Part shown: positions 49,610 to 60,700 of the stretch, piece by piece | How the letters are laid out: each line of letters begins with the position of its first letter | Numbering within the stretch: position 1 is the first letter of the stretch | DNA from: an uncultured Bacilli bacterium | Lineage (GTDB): Bacteria > Bacillota_I > Bacilli_A > RF39 > UBA660 | Length of the DNA: 64,000 bases | Reading direction: 5' to 3' | Assembly: GCA_934098505.1 (NCBI GenBank) | Contig: CAKOOR010000002.1 | Span: 1 to 64,000, forward strand | Made by a program: the position numbers and the translations under genes | Notes under the pieces: model-generated | The model's input: the letters and a program-made list of their open reading frames with translations, nothing else | Told to the model about the DNA's origin: nothing | Database searches by the model: none

Positions 49610-52360
49610 TTACAGACTTTTAATAACTTCATCTAACTTAGCAATAATACGCTCTTTTTCTCGACATTCATTCGTCTTTAATCTTAGTACAGGAATATTA
49701 CATTTATTTAAAATGCTATCCTTTTTTCTATCTCTATTTTTCTGGTCTTGAAAGTTATGAAAACGAAAGCCATCTACTTCGATAGCCAAAATAGCTTGAT
49801 TGTCAAATTTGTTATAAATCAGAAAATCAACATGAGAGTTAGTATTTTTAAATTTTATTTCTTCACTAGTTAAAACACTTTCATTTTGAACTAATTTTCT
49901 TAAAGGATATACTTTATCTTTGAGGCCGTATGAACTATACTCTGGCATTTTTAAAATATCTAAAATTGTATTATAAGTTATTGTTTCGGAAGCAAAGCGT
50001 GAAAAAGGAATATGGGTATTTAAATATTTTTCACGTTCTTGGTCATTAACTTTGTATAATAAATCATAAATAGAAGTAATTTTACTGGTATTTATCTCAA
50101 AATTATTATACTTTATGTAGCTTAAAAAATTGGCTAAATTAGAATTGTTTGCCGACTTATATTTATATGGAGTTACAATGTAAAATTTATTTATTGCCCT
50201 AGATATGGCAACATTTATCGAGTTAGGATTATCTAAAAATTTATTAATGTTATTGGCAACTGTACTAAAAATGATGGTATCTTTCTCACGGCCTTGAAAG
50301 CCATGAACTGTGTCTATTTCTAAATTAGAGCAGTCAAATTTAGTTTTCAAATAATTTTTTTGCTCTTTATATGGTGTTATAATCCCAACTGAATCTTTAG
50401 TTATATCAATTTTTTGTTCTGTAATTATTTCGTTTTTGATAATTTCGGCTTGGCGGTCATTAAACCAGCTATTATTATTTCTCCTGGCATGATTTCCTTT
50501 AACGCATTTATATTGTTTAATTGGGTCAGGGGTGTTGTTATCAGATAAAATAATTAACATATTGTCATAAAATTTTTTGTTACAAAATTCGATAATTTTT
50601 GGGTGACAACGATAATGTTCTCGTAAGATTACTGGCTCGGGTAAATTTTCAATTTTTTTAGTCAAGCTTAATAAATTATTCTTAGTGTAATTAAACCTCT
50701 CATTTAAGTTAAAACTAGCAAAAATAGCATCAAATTCACTGGCTTTTTGGTTATCAACTATATTGGGAAGTTGCTTAGAATCACCAACAACCACGACGTT
50801 TTTAGCATGTGCTAAAACAGGAAATGCTGAGACAATATCAACCTGAGAAGATTCGTCAAATATAATATAGTCAAACATAAAATCACTATCAATGCAATTT
50901 AATAAAGAGTAAGTCGTACTTAAAATTACAGGATAATCTTTAACTAATTCATTTGTGTTTTTTAAAGTTTTAGCGGTGTAAATATTTTTATTATTATACT
51001 GTTCATAAACATAATGCTTAAAAATTTTTAAAGAAATATTGGTATATTCTTTAAAGATTTTATCAAAACGATTATTTTGATATTCTAACAAATTTTTATC
51101 TGCTTCTTGTTTGGTCTCTAACTCGTTAATGCGTAGTTTATAATATTCATTTTCTAGTGAGTCTAGTATAATATTTATTTTATTCGTAAAAAGATTACGA
51201 AAATCAGTTTTAAATTTCCTAGAAGTTAGAAACGTTGTTAGATGGCTAAAGTATTCGTTTCTATTATCTTTGCTATTTAAATAAATGAAAAGTTCATGTA
51301 ATCTAGACGCAGTAAAATCTGGAAGGTTAATAGGGATAAATTGAGTAGAGGTATTGGCTTGTAAAAAATATTTTTGTTCTAATTTAAGAGCATCCAGTTC
51401 TTGTATCACAATAGCTAAATCATTTTTTATCTTTAAAAAAGTCTCAATATCATTTGCCATTGAGTCCAATTTTACTTGGCTAGTGGTTAAAGTTTCTTGA
51501 CTTAATTGCCATTCTTTTGGATAAGGTCTAACATTAATTTGGTTATTAATAAAGTCAGTGACGTTAGATTTTTTACCCAGCTTAGCACAAATGGAGCCCA
51601 ACCCTTTTGCCTCTAATTTATCATAAATATTATTTGTTGCACTATTATTGTTTGAAACAACGGCGACGGTTTTATTACTGATTAGAGCATTAGCTATAAT
51701 ATTTATAATGCTTTGGCTTTTACCAGTACCTGGTGGGCCTTCAATAACACTTATTTTATTGGAAAAGGCATTATTCACCGCCTTTTTTTGACTTAAATTA
51801 AAATCATATGGAAAGATATTTTTAGTCACTGAATTTTCATTAGGAGAAACATCTAGACCGTTTACATAATAATTAATTACAGAAGAAAAAGCAACTCCAT
51901 CTAATTTATTATATATTTTTTTTAAAATATTATTATCCTTTTGACATGATTCATCGTCGTTTTCAGTTGTACTGTCTACTTCACTAATAGTTAAAATACT
52001 AGCCATTTGCACTAGATAACTAAAAACACTAGAAATATTTGGTTTTAATAATAAATTTTCTTTAATCGTTAATTCAGATTCATGATAAACCTTAGAAGTT
52101 CCTTTTTGAAAAAAGACTTTAACATAAGGTGTGAATCTTAAGGCTTTAACAACATTGGTTAATTCTTTTCCGGCTGTACAAATAGTACAGTATTTTATTT
52201 CGGTCGGATTATTTAAGATTATTAAGTTTTTTTCGTTATAAGGATATACTTTCTCACTCTCAAATTTAACATAGTAAGTTTCCTCAAAAATAGCAAAAAC
52301 TTTTGATGTAATGTCCTTTTTAGTGGCAGTTAAAATTAATTTTTTTTCTTCATCAAACAT
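49610..52360 (-). CDS. SF1 helicase with C-terminal nuclease-like domain
   Basis: 916 residues. Walker A VIEGPPGTGKSQSI, Walker B YIIFDESSQVDI, motif III VVVGDSKQLPNI, then DTVHGFQGREKDTIIFS and NVAISRA, an Upf1-like (AAA_11/AAA_12) helicase. The last 110 residues look like a DUF2726/restriction-nuclease fold (HVDFLIYN, AILAIEVDGFRFHN, LRLKTNE). Such fusions occur in DNA repair and phage defence. Divergent from the other helicase at 52586. Confidence 0.88.
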   Translation of the reverse strand: MFDEEKKLILTATKKDITSKVFAIFEETYYVKFESEKVYPYNEKNLIILNNPTEIKYCTICTAGKELTNVVKALRFTPYVKVFFQKGTSKVYHESELTIKENLLLKPNISSVFSYLVQMASILTISEVDSTTENDDESCQKDNNILKKIYNKLDGVAFSSVINYYVNGLDVSPNENSVTKNIFPYDFNLSQKKAVNNAFSNKISVIEGPPGTGKSQSIINIIANALISNKTVAVVSNNNSATNNIYDKLEAKGLGSICAKLGKKSNVTDFINNQINVRPYPKEWQLSQETLTTSQVKLDSMANDIETFLKIKNDLAIVIQELDALKLEQKYFLQANTSTQFIPINLPDFTASRLHELFIYLNSKDNRNEYFSHLTTFLTSRKFKTDFRNLFTNKINIILDSLENEYYKLRINELETKQEADKNLLEYQNNRFDKIFKEYTNISLKIFKHYVYEQYNNKNIYTAKTLKNTNELVKDYPVILSTTYSLLNCIDSDFMFDYIIFDESSQVDIVSAFPVLAHAKNVVVVGDSKQLPNIVDNQKASEFDAIFASFNLNERFNYTKNNLLSLTKKIENLPEPVILREHYRCHPKIIEFCNKKFYDNMLIILSDNNTPDPIKQYKCVKGNHARRNNNSWFNDRQAEIIKNEIITEQKIDITKDSVGIITPYKEQKNYLKTKFDCSNLEIDTVHGFQGREKDTIIFSTVANNINKFLDNPNSINVAISRAINKFYIVTPYKYKSANNSNLANFLSYIKYNNFEINTSKITSIYDLLYKVNDQEREKYLNTHIPFSRFASETITYNTILDILKMPEYSSYGLKDKVYPLRKLVQNESVLTSEEIKFKNTNSHVDFLIYNKFDNQAILAIEVDGFRFHNFQDQKNRDRKKDSILNKCNIPVLRLKTNECREKERIIAKLDEVIKSL

Positions 52361-52585
52361 AAAAATCCCCTTAAATTGATGCTATTATAGCAAAATTACC
52401 AATTGTTGGCAAATTTATTTTTGGTCTTTTAATTTTGCGATAAATTCATATTATAAGCTTAATTTTTAATAACAATTAATTTTTATTTTATTAAATTGGG
52501 TAAAAACAACGATTACACCAATTCACTTACTCTAGTATTAACTTATAATATATGGTAGGATATTTTTAGAATAGGAAGTATTAGA

Positions 52586-54841
52586 ATGGATAGTAGTAAT
52601 CTTTTTTTAGAAAAGTTTCTTAATAGAAAGTATATTTCTAAATATATCGATGCCACGACAAAAAAAGAAGTAAAGCCGAAAAATTTTAATTTAGATAATT
52701 ATAATAATGCGATTTTAGATGAGCAATATCAGAAGTATAAATTATATTTTGAGACTATGTATAATGGTATTGATGATAATATCAAGTTAGATGAAAAACA
52801 AATTAAAGCCATTTTAAGTGATGAAGATTATTCTTTGATTATAGCAGGCGCGGGAACTGGGAAGACAACAACGATGGCAGCTAAAGTAAAATACTTAGTT
52901 GATGTTTGTAATGTTAATCCCCAAGAAATATGTGTCATGAGTTATACTAAGAAAGCAACCGAAGAATTAGATAAAAGAATTCGCCTAGATTTTGAGATAC
53001 CCGCAAATGTTACAACTTTTCACTCTCTTGGCCTTTTATATATTCGTTCCATTTTTAAAGATAGAAAATGTAGTGTTGTTGATGATAACACTAAAAACAA
53101 AGTTTTTTTGGAGTATTTAACTACCCGACTTTTTCCCAAAAAGAATAGTTTAAAGAAACTTATTGAAGTGTTCAGTCAAGATAAGGTCGTAAAGTTTGGA
53201 GAATTTTTTAAAAAAAATTATAATAATTATGATTCCTATGAAGACTTTTTTAAAGCTTATAAAGAGTATCGCATTTCAGAGATTACTGATTTAGACAGTC
53301 ATATTAACATGCAGCTTGAGCATGATTATAACCAAGAAAATATTTATACGATTAAAAATGAATTGGTTAAATCAAAGGGAGAGGCAATGATTGCTAACTT
53401 TCTTTATATGTATAATATTTCTTATGATTACGAGAAAATTTACCCAGAACTGTTAGATAATAATAAGCCTTATCATCCAGATTTTACAATTTATCTTGGA
53501 AGCGAAGAAATTTATATAGAATATTTTGGATTATCGGAAGTTGAAGACGAAAAATATAATCGTTATAGAAAGAATATGTTAGAAAAGATTCAATATCACC
53601 GAGCTCATCACAATAAGTTTATTGGGCTTGATTATAATGAAGGACAAAATCTATTAGTCAATTTAAAAACATCCTTAGAATATCTAGGTTTTAAATTAGA
53701 AAAGAGAGACAGTAAAGAAATAATAAGTAAACTTTTGGATAGACATTCTTTAGGTCAAATCTATAATTTAAGAAATCTTTATTTTAATTGTATTGAAAAA
53801 GTTAAATCGTCTATCAACAGAACAAGAGCTGAATCTATAATAAAAGAATACTTAAATAGTCTTACTAATCAGGATGAAAAAAATATTAGTGAGATTCAAT
53901 ATCGTTTTATTTGGGATTTTTATAAGTATTATCAAAAGTATCTATTTAGTAGTCCAAATGAGTATAAATTTGATTTTCCAGACATGATTTACTATGCCAA
54001 TAAATATATAAGTCATGCTAATGATAAAGAATTAAATTTTAAGTATTTAGTTATAGATGAATATCAAGATATTTCACAGGATAAATACACTTTAGTTAAT
54101 AACATTATTATAAAAAATCATGCTAAAATAGTTGCGGTCGGTGATGATTGGCAGTCTATCTATGCTTTTAATGGTTCTAAAATAAGTTATATTTATAATT
54201 TTCAAAAATATTTTCCTTATGCTAAGATTTTATATATTTCAAGAACTTATCGTAATAGTAAAGAACTTATTGATTATAGCGGGAAGTTTGTTATGAAAAA
54301 TCCCATGCAAATAAAAAAAGAATTAATTTCATCTAAGAGTATTGATAGACCAATCCAGTTTATTAGCTTTAGTGATGAGGTTCTAAAGGTTAAAGAGTTA
54401 ATAGTAAATATTTATTTGCAGCACCCTGATTACAAAGTATTAATTTTAGCTCGAAAAAACAAGAATATTAAGGAATTATTTAATGATGAAGATTTTAGAG
54501 ATAGTGTTGGGACAAAAGTAACTTTGGCGGGTTTTGAAGATATCAAAATTGAGGCCATGAGTATTCATAAATCTAAAGGTCTTACTTATGACGAGGTTAT
54601 TATTATTGGGTTGGATAGAGATTTTCCGATTGGAAATAGAAGTAATTTCTGGATGGAGGAATTATTTAGACCAAAAGATAATGAAGAACGGTATGCTTAT
54701 GCGGAGGAAAGAAGAGTTTTCTATGTTGCTTTAACAAGAACAAAGAATCATGTTTATTTATTAGTTAATCAAGATGCTTCTCTAAGAAGTCCGTTTATTG
54801 AAGAGTTATATCAAATAATAAAAAAAGAAAATCAAAAGTAA
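52586..54841 (+). CDS. UvrD/helicase-IV-like helicase with inserted nuclease-like segment
   Basis: 751 residues. Walker A IIAGAGTGKTTTMA, motif II VIDEYQDIS, motif III VGDDWQSIYAF, motif VI VALTRTKNHVYLL. An insertion near residues 265-320 has KSKGEAMIANFLYMYNI, YHPDFTIYLG and IYIEYFG, the PD-(D/E)xK-like segment known from helicase IV proteins. Unwinds DNA; probably repair, possibly defence with the divergent neighbour. Confidence 0.9.
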   Translation: MDSSNLFLEKFLNRKYISKYIDATTKKEVKPKNFNLDNYNNAILDEQYQKYKLYFETMYNGIDDNIKLDEKQIKAILSDEDYSLIIAGAGTGKTTTMAAKVKYLVDVCNVNPQEICVMSYTKKATEELDKRIRLDFEIPANVTTFHSLGLLYIRSIFKDRKCSVVDDNTKNKVFLEYLTTRLFPKKNSLKKLIEVFSQDKVVKFGEFFKKNYNNYDSYEDFFKAYKEYRISEITDLDSHINMQLEHDYNQENIYTIKNELVKSKGEAMIANFLYMYNISYDYEKIYPELLDNNKPYHPDFTIYLGSEEIYIEYFGLSEVEDEKYNRYRKNMLEKIQYHRAHHNKFIGLDYNEGQNLLVNLKTSLEYLGFKLEKRDSKEIISKLLDRHSLGQIYNLRNLYFNCIEKVKSSINRTRAESIIKEYLNSLTNQDEKNISEIQYRFIWDFYKYYQKYLFSSPNEYKFDFPDMIYYANKYISHANDKELNFKYLVIDEYQDISQDKYTLVNNIIIKNHAKIVAVGDDWQSIYAFNGSKISYIYNFQKYFPYAKILYISRTYRNSKELIDYSGKFVMKNPMQIKKELISSKSIDRPIQFISFSDEVLKVKELIVNIYLQHPDYKVLILARKNKNIKELFNDEDFRDSVGTKVTLAGFEDIKIEAMSIHKSKGLTYDEVIIIGLDRDFPIGNRSNFWMEELFRPKDNEERYAYAEERRVFYVALTRTKNHVYLLVNQDASLRSPFIEELYQIIKKENQK

Positions 54842-54897
54842 AAAGATAAGAATATACTTAAGTTAAATAGTTTAATTTTAAGTAGTTCTTATCTTTT
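54841..54897. terminator. Bidirectional terminator between convergent genes
   Basis: A perfect 12-bp stem (AAAAGATAAGAA / TTCTTATCTTTT), with an inner ACTTAA/TTAAGT pairing. Confidence 0.85.
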
Positions 54898-56544
54898 TTA
54901 TCTAGAATGATTGTTGGTATCATAAATTTCTGTCTGATTATTTTTAGAATTATTAATAGTATCTTTAATTGTTTTTAAATAAACTTTGGCAAGCCAAGGA
55001 TTTTTAGCAAAAAACCTTCTTAATTCTTCTTCACTACATTTAGGGACATAAAAGCTTTTTAAAACTCTATTATCACGGAGGAAGCCGAAATATTTCATTG
55101 AATCGCCGCCATCATTTAGAATTAAGTTAGGGAATGATGCATTTTGTAAAGTAGTATTATTCATGAGAAAAAAGCCTTCAATCTCCTGTAATTTTGGGAC
55201 ATTTAAAGTAATTAAATTATCTGAGCCACTCATAAAAGAATTACCTGCTTTTTCTAAACTAGGTAGTTCAAGGGACAATAAATTTTCGCTAGCATTTAAA
55301 AAACTGGTACCAACCCTTATTAATTTAGGAGCATTTACATAATTTATTTCTCTAGCATTTGAACAAAATGAGTTACCAATGTCTAGCACTTCTGGTAAAT
55401 CTAGACGTTGAATTTTAGAGTTTAAAATTAGAAAGTTATTACCAATACTTGTTACTTTAGGAATATTAATTGTTCTAAGCCCATAGTTAGTACGCATAAA
55501 ATCAGTACCGATGTAAGTAGAATATTCATCAGTATACTCTATAACATTTCCCGATGAATCTATTATTAATTCTAACCTAGTACCATCATTATGAGTAATT
55601 GTTATCTTACGGTTTTTATCGATTGTTTTCGATACTGTTAAATCTTGTAAATCGTCTAAAATATGGTCAAATTCATTAGAAAATCTAGGAATTAAATTAA
55701 TTAAATTTTTATTTTGCAAATCTAAGACATAGGTATCTAAAAAGATATAACGTTCGGGATTTTTAGCATAAGTTTCATCTACTTTATTATTTATTAATAA
55801 ATAATTATTTTCGCAAAAATAGATATTTTGGTTTTCGATATTATAATGACGAAATTTTTTATCGTTACCAAGAGCAAAATTTTCTAGCTTCAGTTTAGAA
55901 CTAAAGGTAGGATTACAATTTAATTTATAATATTGGCTAAAACTATAAGTAAGTCCTGGAATGATATTATCCAGGTTGTTATAGAAGGTATTATCAGGAT
56001 TATTAACGCGGTGGTTATATCTATTTTTGATGGATAAAGTATTAGCACTATCACGAGAAAATTGAATGCTTATAACACTGGTACCATATTCATCTTCACG
56101 ACGAGGTTTAGAAAAGTTTTCTCTTTTTATTTCCTCAACGTTATCTTTAACGGCGAAAAAAACTATACAACTATCTAGGCGGCCGCCTTTAAAGGTGCAT
56201 ATTTCTTCACCTTGATGATAATATTTTTTAAAGGATTGAATTTCTTCTTCTGTATGACATTCGTATAATGTATAACCAGCCATCTTTAAAAGTTCTTGAG
56301 GGGTTTTATTAGTAGTAATTATATCATTTTCCACATCAATAAAATTAAAGATATAATTTTTAAAGTTTTCTTCAGCATGCTGAGATATAATTTCTTTAGC
56401 TAAAAATTTAGTTGGCGCAAAATGGGCTTGTAAAATACTTAATAGCAAGCCTTCATGCTCTAAAATGGTGGGAAATAAAGAACGACAAAGATGCATAGTA
56501 TCTTCACCATATATTTTTTTGATTTGTTTTAGTTCGCTATTCAT
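54898..56544 (-). CDS. Cytoplasmic leucine-rich-repeat (BspA-like) protein
   Basis: 548 residues with no signal peptide or membrane helix. Residues 1-330 form an unknown domain with charged segments. Residues 350-480 hold about five repeats of about 23 residues (VTSIGNNFLILNSKIQRLDLPE, VLDIGNSFCSNAREINYVNAP, ...), LRR_5/BspA type. In frame it looks like a host-associated lineage-specific protein. Function unknown. Confidence 0.7.
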   Translation of the reverse strand: MNSELKQIKKIYGEDTMHLCRSLFPTILEHEGLLLSILQAHFAPTKFLAKEIISQHAEENFKNYIFNFIDVENDIITTNKTPQELLKMAGYTLYECHTEEEIQSFKKYYHQGEEICTFKGGRLDSCIVFFAVKDNVEEIKRENFSKPRREDEYGTSVISIQFSRDSANTLSIKNRYNHRVNNPDNTFYNNLDNIIPGLTYSFSQYYKLNCNPTFSSKLKLENFALGNDKKFRHYNIENQNIYFCENNYLLINNKVDETYAKNPERYIFLDTYVLDLQNKNLINLIPRFSNEFDHILDDLQDLTVSKTIDKNRKITITHNDGTRLELIIDSSGNVIEYTDEYSTYIGTDFMRTNYGLRTINIPKVTSIGNNFLILNSKIQRLDLPEVLDIGNSFCSNAREINYVNAPKLIRVGTSFLNASENLLSLELPSLEKAGNSFMSGSDNLITLNVPKLQEIEGFFLMNNTTLQNASFPNLILNDGGDSMKYFGFLRDNRVLKSFYVPKCSEEELRRFFAKNPWLAKVYLKTIKDTINNSKNNQTEIYDTNNHSR

Positions 56545-56555
56545 TAAACTATCTC

Positions 56556-56831
56556 CTATCCATAATATCTTTGTAAGTAGTATTCATAATCCTTACCTAC
56601 TACTTTTATAATATCGTCTTTAATATCTTTCTTTTTAGCATAAATGCCGCCAATAAGTCCGAAAGTATAGTTGTTTGGTTCATTTATAATATTTTCTGAT
56701 AAATATAGATAATCGCCAACTTCCGGTTTCTTTTCTAAGTCTAAAAATTCTAAATGTACTCGGTATTCTTTGGTATTATCACTTAAAATGTAAGCATATG
56801 GCTCAATCGATTTAATTAATAGTTTAATCAT
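56556..56831 (-). CDS. Hypothetical small protein
   Basis: 91 residues, beta-rich, with YAYILSDNTKEYRVHLEFLD and GDYLYLSENI; no motif recognised. The pattern suggests a small OB/SH3-like barrel. Lies between mtnN and the repeat protein on one strand. Confidence 0.65.
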   Translation of the reverse strand: MIKLLIKSIEPYAYILSDNTKEYRVHLEFLDLEKKPEVGDYLYLSENIINEPNNYTFGLIGGIYAKKKDIKDDIIKVVGKDYEYYLQRYYG

Positions 56832-56858
56832 TGTTATCTCCCTTTTTATTTCACATTT

Positions 56859-57557
56859 TTATTCTTGGGCTTTATAAGTTAAAATGGTATACATTATCTT
56901 GGCAATATTTTCACAAGCGGCTGGTAAAAACTCATCATAAGTAATACGATTATTATTATCTGGACAATCAGATATGCTTCGTAGTACTAAACATGGTACT
57001 TGACACAAGAAGCAGACTTGACCGATAGCGGACCCTTCCATTTCAACACATAAAGCGTTAAATTTTTCATTTATTTTGCGAGCCATTTTAGCATCAGTAC
57101 AGAAGATATCACCTGATGCTATACAGCCTAATTTATAAGATATGCCTTTTTTCTCTAAAGCCTCAATACTGTTCATAACTAGCGCTTTATCCACAGGTAT
57201 AACATTACCTACATTTGGAATATAACCCTTTTTATGATCAAAAGCGGTAATATCGAAATCATGTTGAACTAAAGAAGTTGATATTACAACATCGCCTACT
57301 TTTAAGGATTTATCAACCCCGCCAGCAACACCTATATTATAAATAGCACGTGGTTTATAGTTATCAATTAATATTTGCGCAGTACGACCAGCGTTTACTT
57401 TACCAACACCACTTTCAACTAGAACAAGTCTAGTTCCAATAAAATCTACTTCGTAAAAAGTTAAATCATATATTTTTGTAATTTTATCAATTGTAAAATA
57501 TTTTTTTAAAGCTGTTAGCTCTTCATTCATCGCAAAAATTATACCTATTGTATTCAT
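56859..57557 (-). CDS. mtnN: 5'-methylthioadenosine/S-adenosylhomocysteine nucleosidase
   Basis: 232 residues: IGIIFAMNEELTAL (Glu), SGVGKVNAGRTAQ, YNIGVAGG, ALCVEMEGSAIGQVC and SISDCPD (catalytic Asp). Hydrolyses MTA and SAH to adenine in the methionine salvage and AI-2 routes. Full-length. Confidence 0.95.
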   Translation of the reverse strand: MNTIGIIFAMNEELTALKKYFTIDKITKIYDLTFYEVDFIGTRLVLVESGVGKVNAGRTAQILIDNYKPRAIYNIGVAGGVDKSLKVGDVVISTSLVQHDFDITAFDHKKGYIPNVGNVIPVDKALVMNSIEALEKKGISYKLGCIASGDIFCTDAKMARKINEKFNALCVEMEGSAIGQVCFLCQVPCLVLRSISDCPDNNNRITYDEFLPAACENIAKIMYTILTYKAQE

Positions 57558-57647
57558 GTAATCACCTATTCTTATTTAATTATACTATATTTTTTATTTT
57601 ATTTATTAAAACTTTGACAAGGACTTTCGATTATACATCAATTTGTC

Positions 57648-57684
57648 AAAAAGAAAAAGTCCTAAAGTTGAAATTTAGAACTTT
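57648..57684 (-). terminator. Terminator after the MMPL gene
   Basis: AAAGTTCTAAA / TTTAGGACTTT stem (one G-T pair), 7-nt loop, then TTCTTTTT. Confidence 0.75.
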
Positions 57685-57712
57685 TATCTATTTTTAGATA
57701 TCAATTATAATT

Positions 57713-60700
57713 TTAAAAATTAATTAGTTTTCCTTTTTTTATTATTAACTTATCAGCGCACGCAAGCATACTTGGCAAAATAATAAGCATTAATAACATT
57801 GAACAGAAAGTACCAATCGAAATAGTCTTACATATCATGGCCGCAATATGGGATGCAAATTGACCTACTATTAAAGTAACAATAATTAAAATTGAAGCAC
57901 TAGTTAAAATCGTATGAATTGATTTGTTATAAGAGTTAATTAAAGCCTCTTTAATATCCATAGTTCTTCTTGATTCTAAATAATATGATGTATAAAGGAT
58001 AGCATAGTCGATAGTAGCGCCCATTAAGATACTTTGAACAATTAGTAAGGCAATAAAGTAGACAGAACCACCCGCAAAGGTTAAGGTATCCATGGTAATA
58101 TAAACAGCACATTGAATTAATAATACTAAAATAATTGGAATTAAAATTGATTTAAAAGTGAAGACTACAACTACAAAAATGAAAATCATGGTTAGAATTG
58201 TTATTAAATTCATTTCGCCATCAAATGATTCACTCATTTCTAAAGCCATTGGTGAGTCGCCAATAACATAAGCATTTTTATCATTCATATGGTCTTTAAC
58301 AGCACGAATGAAGCTATAAGTTTCATCGCCTTCGGCATCTAATGTAGTATTAAAGATAGCACGGTTATAATCTTTTCCTACTAATAATTCTTTAGCATCG
58401 CTAATAGTTGTTTTAGCATCACTTACTTTAGTACGCATATCATTATCGATAAAGTCATCAAAACGGCTATCAGTTAAAATATCATCGTTAATATAACGAA
58501 CAAACCCTTCTACTGTTAAAGTCCAATTTTCATTATAATCATTAACACTTCCATAATAGATAAATAATAAATCCATAGTATTCTTATCAATATTATCAGT
58601 TAGAGGATTAATAAGTGCTAACATTTCGGTTAAATTGAACTTTGTGTTTTTCTTAACGGATTCCATAATAGCGCGAACGGTATTTAACTGAGTTTTCATA
58701 TCATCAGTAAACATAGAGGCATATTTCTTATCATTTACAACATTGTCTAATAAATAATTAACAAATATATCTAATGATAAAGTAACTTTTTTACCATTCT
58801 TCACTTCATATAATGAATATAATAGTTTTAAATCTTCTTTTGAAGCACTAATTAAATTAGCCATATCACTATAGTTATATTTAGTATCGTTATAAACTGA
58901 GTTCATTACGGTATTAACAAGATTTAATTTAGTTAGAGAGTCTTTATCAAGGGAGCCTTGTAACATTTCATCATTTTGATGTTCAAGTAAGAACTTAGCA
59001 AATTCCATTGGTGTAACAGTAGTATTAGTGTTCATAACATGATATAGTGTATAAACTTGTTTAACCATAGACTCATCAACACCAATTAATTGAGAAAGTT
59101 CAGTATAACTAAATTTTGTATCATTATTAGTAGCCATCATGATGTTCTTAGCTAAAGTTAAAATTTGAATAGTCTTTTCATCTAAGATTTTACTTAGAAT
59201 AGCATTATCTTTATTTTCTAGAATTAAATTAACGAATTCATAAGGAGTCATATATATTTCTTTATTTTGGATAATAGTAATAATTTCATCAATTTTTTCT
59301 TCTGGAATTCCTAGGGCAGTAGCAATTTCTTTAATAGTCATTAATTCTTCCTCAGTTATTTCATGATTTTGGATATAATCTTCTAATTTTGCTAAAATTT
59401 CATCAACATCAATACCAGTTTTTTCTTCAATTAATTCTTTATATTTAGTAATTAATTCTTTAATCTGAGCAGGAGTATAACCATTAATAGTAACATTTTT
59501 TAAATCTAAGATAGAATCAATATCATCTTTAGATAAGTCAAAGATTTTAGCTAAGCCTTCAGCGTCCATCTTGGTATTAATAATATCTTTGTTACTTAAA
59601 ACTTTTAGTAATTTTAAAGAAGCAATGGTATCATCTGTAAATAGACCTTTATATTCTGGGTTAGTATAAACCTTATCTAAAGTGAAATTAACGAATTCAT
59701 TGATAGTTAATTTCTCAGTTATAGGTTGTAATGATTCATAATACATAAATAACTTATCAACATCTTCTTTAGATAGTTCAAACATATTAGCAATATCGCT
59801 AGAATTCTTCTTAGTAGTAATATTAGTCTTACTTAAGAATGGTTTAGCTTGTTTTAGTAAAGCCTTTTGGTCATTTGAAATATAATTTTTATAAGTATCA
59901 TTTTTTAAGACATAATTATTTATAAAGTTAGCAAGTTCAGATAAAGTAATTTTGGTACTTGGGTTAGTTGCATTATATAGGATAAATAATTGGTCGACTT
60001 GGTCTTTAGATACTCCTAAGATACTAGCAATTTCGCTGGCGGTTCTCTTTTTATTTAAAACACTAACGCTCGTAAAGTTTTTTAGTCTATTAATGTTTTC
60101 TCTTATTTCAGGAGTTATCTCTTTGGAAAGTTGGTCATTTGGATAAACTTTATTTTCGATAAAGGTAACTAAGTCATTAAAAGTCATTGTTGTTTCTTGT
60201 TTGTTGTAATAATTAAAATAAATTAATTTAAGAACATAGTCATCAATATCAACATCTTGACCTAAATCACTAAATTTATCTTTTAGTTCATCATATTTTA
60301 ATGGTTCATTGATAGTATTGCCATAACATAAAATTTGGTCAATTTTTGGAGTTCCTTCTAAAGAACGACAGTAAGCACCGACATAATCTTCTTCACTACT
60401 TGGATAAATAAGGGCAATTTGATTATTTTCTTTGAAAACTTTAGCAATATCATCTTGTTCGTTAGAAGTAAATTCGTATTGTAGGTTGCCTTTTAAGAAA
60501 TAACTTAAAGCAAAAATAGCAATGAATAAGAAAATAGCAATATGACGAATACCAAAGCTAAAGTTTCCTAACCAATCTAATTTCATAGAGAAATGTTTCT
60601 TTTTAGTTTTTTCAATTAAACCATCAAACATTAAAATCAAAGCTGGTAGGGCTACGAAGATACTTATTAAACTGAATATTACTCCTTTAGCCAGAACAAT

